Assembly: GCA_014338405.1 (NCBI GenBank)
Contig: JTDE01000916.1
Coordinates: forward strand, 70,031 to 134,030
Direction: 5' to 3'
DNA length: 64,000 nucleotides
DNA from: Paragonimus skrjabini miyazakii
Taxonomy: Eukaryota > Platyhelminthes > Trematoda > Plagiorchiida > Troglotrematidae
Each line of letters begins with the position of its first letter. The stretch's first letter is position 1. Below the pieces are notes generated by a model. It saw only the letters and a program-made list of their open reading frames with translations, made no database searches and had not been told where the DNA came from. A program made the position numbers and the translations under genes. Below, piece after piece: positions 60,681 through 64,000 of the stretch.

Positions 60681-62182
60681 GATTGAAACCCTCATTTCTT
60701 GGTTAACATCATGTGACAAAGTGAGTGACATCTGCCCATGGTAACGTTTCCTCTTTAACCCCGACGCTATATCCAAAAGTTAGCTTGATAAAACTTTGCG
60801 CCAGTTATGGACGTTGAGTTGTACGTTCATTTTTTCAGACCACAAAGATAATCAGTTAGCGACTGAATCTCACGAAGGAACTCAGTATACTGGGATCAAT
60901 CAGCTTTTGTTAACCTCTGTAAAGGTTCTTATATACTGACTTGGGTTATCGATAATCGTAATTAACAATATTGTCATTCACATCTATCCTGCATAGTAGA
61001 TACTAACACTCAAAACATCTTGATGCTTTGAAACCACTAAGATTTTCGTTGAATTTTGGTAACTGTCCCCAGTGGTATCGCTGGTATAGTATTCACAAAC
61101 AAGAGGAATTTAATATGTAAGACAAGTTTGATAGTTGTAAACATCAGCAAAATTGGCACGCTAGTATACAACGAATAGACTATGTCGTTATCTGGGAAGC
61201 ACACGGTAAATAGCTTGAAACGACTCAAACAGCGAGGGTTTCTAAGACAAACTTGCTTCAGCCAAGTTAAGCAAACATTCTGAAGCACAACGTGCTCGCA
61301 CCAGTTTCCACACCTTACGAGTAAGAAAGCGCATTCAGTACACACAGGAGACTCCAAGTTTCTGTAGTACAGTGTAAAGCTCAGTGCCTTGAACGTTCCG
61401 TCAGTACAGCCATCCCCATAGTACATGCGATGCGAATCCCTTTTTTGATTATATGAAAACAACCACTATGTGCATCAGCCAGATATGTAGCCGAATTGCT
61501 TCTTTACATCATGCCACTGTTTTTATGGTAGCAGTTAATCTCATTTGTGGCTGCATCAAAATAACGCACGTGAATCGTGTTTACAAACACAGCGCAAAAG
61601 GCAAATGAGTTAGCAAATGGGCATTTCCTGGTAGCAATCTTAAATGACATAATTATTGCAGAGCTAGGACAGGGACAGAATGCCGAGTTGTCATGCTGCT
61701 TTATAGTTGATATGTTGATGATATTTTTATCCAAATATAAAAAGTTTTCTTTACGAATGATAATTTCGAAAACACAAATGGATGAATTTTAGTATTCCGT
61801 GGGAATACATTTGAAGAAAGCAGATGTGCCCAGAGTGAAGCATGTATGTGTATTGGAAATTAACATGTCGAAAGTCCTCATCGTAGGACTGATGGCTGTT
61901 TAGCTCGCGTGGAGTCGTCAAAGACAATATACTTTGCCAAGCTGATCTGTCCGTTATGTTATGCACTGATAGTCGCTGACGAAGGTATCCATCCCTCCTG
62001 ACAATGTTGGTGTTCCGCAACAGAAAATGAACGAATAGGCAACATGAAGACCAGAAACAACGGTTATCATCATGCCATTCGTATCCATTTTGAATATCCG
62101 AGTTGGTTGTTGTAAATAAGTGGCAGAAAAGGGTAAACTAAGCATGGGCAATCTGCAGTAGATTTTGCTAACTTTCAATGGG
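60681..62182. other. no clear gene; possible N-terminal Penelope remains
   Basis: A 141-codon minus frame (61037-61462, no ATG at its start) contains PDNDIVYSLYTSVP near 61190, which resembles the Penelope RT motif DNDIVxSxDVxSLFTxVP. The spacing to the next RT motif is too long without an insertion, so this is only a suggestion. The rest shows nothing. Confidence 0.3.
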
Positions 62183-62579
62183 GTTACTGTAATACTCTGA
62201 ATTAGGGGCTTCGAATAGCCCTAGAAATTGTACTCGAATTGAAACCTCCCACGCAAGTAATAAGGAGAAGACCTCGTACTGGTTGCAGTAAGCAGTTCAT
62301 ATTCATGAGACAAGAGGTCGAAGTTATGGATGCACAACAATGCTAACGAAATCACAGTCACTCATTGGTTGGTCGTATTGAAACATACAAAGTCACAAAC
62401 TGTACCGTAATTGGTACAATACAGAACAAACAAATTGGCAAATAGTGGAAGGCTTATCACTTAGACTATTTGTCCAATCCTGATGTAGTATGCATTACGC
62501 GACTTTTGGATTGGCCGGCTGTTAAATCTTCTATTATGTCGGGGTTTGGATAAGCGGTAAATCGAGTAGATTTTCACCA
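62183..62579 (+). repeat. dispersed repeat R, copy 3
   Basis: Full-length partner of 14953-15310, with an extra block of about 50 bp near 62440-62490 (or a deletion in the other copy). It ends in the same hairpin and TTTTCACCA at 62579. Confidence 0.7.
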
Positions 62580-62859
62580 CATTTACTCATTGCGATTTTG
62601 CTTAGTATGGTTTAACCGGGATCACTAGTTTGATTGGACTGCGGTTTGCCTAAGAACTATCAGCTGATGGTTTGGACGCTCGTACCAAAAACGTTAAAGC
62701 AGCATACCAAACTGGTGGATTGCCAAGTTATCTTGAGAACAGGACGATTGTTAATAGTGAGTAGTACAGAAATGTGGTAACTTATAAAGTGATCGATTTG
62801 CGAAAGACTCGGTCTTCCGACAATCCAGAACCAGCGATTAGTACTACATGCCCCAACCC

Positions 62860-63153
62860 GGCATACGCTTTACAGGGTGATTGGTTGCGTTTACAGAAAG
62901 TGTTGCTATGGCGCACAGCTGACTGTTTGCTGTAATCATATGGTAGAAGCTGTTTGACGCGATGTTAGGTAATGCTAAACACCCCATGACAACGGGTCAC
63001 CAAGTTGACCCATTAAACTCATTCAAGGTACTGATGCGTAATCGAAAGCCGAAGCTATTAGCTTTCTGTGAGGCGATACCCATCCGAACTTACCAGCCGA
63101 CGTTATGTGCACAAAAATGGTTGAGGCAACCTATCGGGTTGCCATGGTCGTGA
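62860..63153 (+). pseudogene. Penelope-like GIY-YIG endonuclease remnant (P3)
   Basis: A weak GIY-like start (VYRKCCYG, near 62890-62915) is followed by an in-frame TAG at about 62944. From 62962 it is clean: AKHPMTTGHQVDPLNSFKVL, NRKPKLLAFCEAIPIR, QPTLCAQKWLRQ, then LPWS and TGA at 63151-63153. These are the TGHxVD, AEA and KPxLCxQK motifs of the Penelope endonuclease C-terminal half. It shares SFKVLxRNRxPxLLAF with P4, so the two belong to one subfamily, distinct from P1 and P2. Its 3' UTR has the best stem I of all the Penelope hammerheads here. Confidence 0.85.
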
Positions 63154-63238
63154 TTACATAATATTTGGTGTGCTTGTATGCGTGTCTAATCTCTATCTGT
63201 GCTTATCTATATGATGTATATAACTTGCATGTTTTACG

Positions 63239-63280
63239 TTTGCGACTGATGAGAGTGAATGAAATGTTAACATATCGCAA
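63239..63280 (+). ncRNA. hammerhead-like ribozyme in Penelope 3' UTR (P3)
   Basis: TTGCGA, CTGATGA (63246-63252), GAGTGAAT (8 nt), GAAA (63261-63264), stem III from the palindrome ATGTTAACAT (63264-63273), A as cleavage nucleotide (AUA), then TCGCAA. Stem I is a perfect 6-bp helix and the core is unmutated. The only weak point is the 8-nt stem II arm, which can form just one G-U pair. Confidence 0.7.
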
Positions 63281-63733
63281 TACATGTCTTCTTTCTGCTC
63301 TAATGAAGTGGTTAAAGGGAACTCGGTGTTTCAAATGTGTTCGTGTGTTAACTGTGCCAACTTTACGAATTTTCATTTGTCAACATTGTAATGATGTTTT
63401 CTGTTAATCAGTTGTTATTTGTTTTCCGTTTTCTGTATTATTGCATAAGCCTGTTTATAGGAACTGCGATTTTGTGCACTTGAAACGAACTCATTTATCG
63501 CAAAACGATTGATTGTTGTGCTGTTAGAAATCCTTTCTTTCGAATAAAACCAAACATCAAAAAGACACTTGAAATGTTATTAATAACAGCTAATGTAAAT
63601 CGAGTGTTAATCATGAGATTGTGCGTAGGCTATTGCAGACCCCATTGTGTGTCGCTGAGGGACCTTTCAATAACACTGTACGTTTATTCGAAGCCGTAGA
63701 TGCCTTAATTCATTAAGACGGCAAGAAGACATA
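63281..63733. other. spacer between two convergent Penelope 3' ends
   Basis: T-rich DNA between the 3' UTRs of P3 (plus) and P4 (minus). No gene seen. Confidence 0.45.
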
Positions 63734-63778
63734 CATTGCGAGATGCAAGCATTTCGTTTATTCTCATCAGTCGAATAC
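63734..63778 (-). ncRNA. hammerhead-like ribozyme in Penelope 3' UTR (P4)
   Basis: On the minus strand: GTATTCGA, CTGATGA (63764-63770), GAATAAAC (8 nt), GAAA (63752-63755), stem III ATGC-TT-GCAT, cleavage C (AUC), then TCGCAATG. The core is intact. Stem I pairs CGA/TCG, then one mismatch. It begins 90 nt after the stop of P4. Confidence 0.7.
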
Positions 63779-63860
63779 ACAAAACATTCAGTTATATAGG
63801 TAAAGCGCATGGCGATAAAACAGTGAAATGAACGAATATCAACATGGGGGTAATCAGGGT

Positions 63861-64000
63861 TCACTGCCACGGTAACGAAATTGATTGCGTCAGCACCTTT
63901 TGCCAACAAAGGACCGGTGCGTGACGCTCGATCAGCAATGCCTCGGAGAACGCCAACAACCTAGGGTTGCGGTTGCGCAATAGGACAATGAACGAAGTGA
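63861..64000 (-). pseudogene. Penelope-like endonuclease C-terminus, cut by window edge (P4)
   Basis: From the window end the minus strand reads SFIVLLRNRNPRLLAFSEAL, LIERHAPVLCWQKVL, ending LPWQ and TGA at 63861-63863. The frame is open over all visible codons, and the AEA (here SEA) and LCxQK motifs are kept. The element continues beyond the right edge, so its completeness is unknown and it might be the most intact copy. It faces P3 tail to tail. Confidence 0.85.

Noticed and set aside
1..64000. CRISPR arrays, prokaryotic operons, rRNA genes, viral genomes
   Set aside because: No spaced direct repeats of CRISPR type, no long contiguous coding and no rRNA signature were seen. The splice-like signals and retroelements are eukaryotic.

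Overview
This window is eukaryotic, AT-rich (roughly 60% A+T by eye) and gene-poor. No host gene could be recognised. It is mostly intergenic or intronic DNA filled with broken retroelements. The mix of elements suggests a parasitic flatworm, most likely a trematode, though a cestode cannot be excluded. It contains Penelope-like elements with GIY-YIG endonuclease, a non-LTR retrotransposon of a type common in flatworms, a Ty3/Gypsy remnant, and SINE-like repeats carrying hammerhead ribozymes that recall the schistosome Sm-alpha family. The species assignment is inference.

Layout. 0-10 kb: one possible exon (1099-1321), a tRNA-like repeat with a hammerhead (about 4.3 kb, minus), then two opposed copies of a second hammerhead SINE (8.5-9.0 kb). 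10-20 kb: a Penelope endonuclease 3' end with a hammerhead-like motif 85 nt past its stop (10.66-10.87 kb), a ~360 bp dispersed repeat (14.95-15.31 kb), an open frame with two membrane segments (15.33-15.66 kb), and a Gypsy gag-protease-RT remnant (16.86-18.52 kb, minus). 20-40 kb: a rearranged, partly tandem hammerhead SINE locus (21.2-21.84 kb), another SINE (29.6 kb), and non-LTR RT remnants before a 100-base N gap. 40-54 kb: a second non-LTR RT remnant (41.6-42.57 kb), a SINE copy, a 181-bp-arm inverted repeat that surrounds most of a Penelope endonuclease and a near-intact hammerhead SINE (48.9-49.7 kb), a 319-bp-period direct repeat, and a non-LTR endonuclease-RT remnant (51.9-53.3 kb). 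54-64 kb: one diverged SINE, the best Penelope copy (59.5-60.7 kb, RT plus GIY-YIG), and two convergent Penelope 3' ends at the right edge.

The most interesting signal is the concentration of hammerhead ribozyme motifs of three kinds. (i) Four Penelope 3' ends each carry a hammerhead-like core 85-92 nt after the stop codon, always with exactly 8 nt where stem II should be. (ii) A SINE with Pol III-like A and B boxes has a unit of about 433 bp that is found in tandem and carries a minimal type I hammerhead with a palindromic stem III. (iii) A second, unrelated tRNA-like sequence also carries a hammerhead. Most copies are decayed. All coding remnants have stops or frameshifts, except the two short Penelope 3' fragments at 10.66 and 63.86 kb, which are open over their visible length.

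All calls rest on reading and hand translation. No alignment, search or folding program was run.
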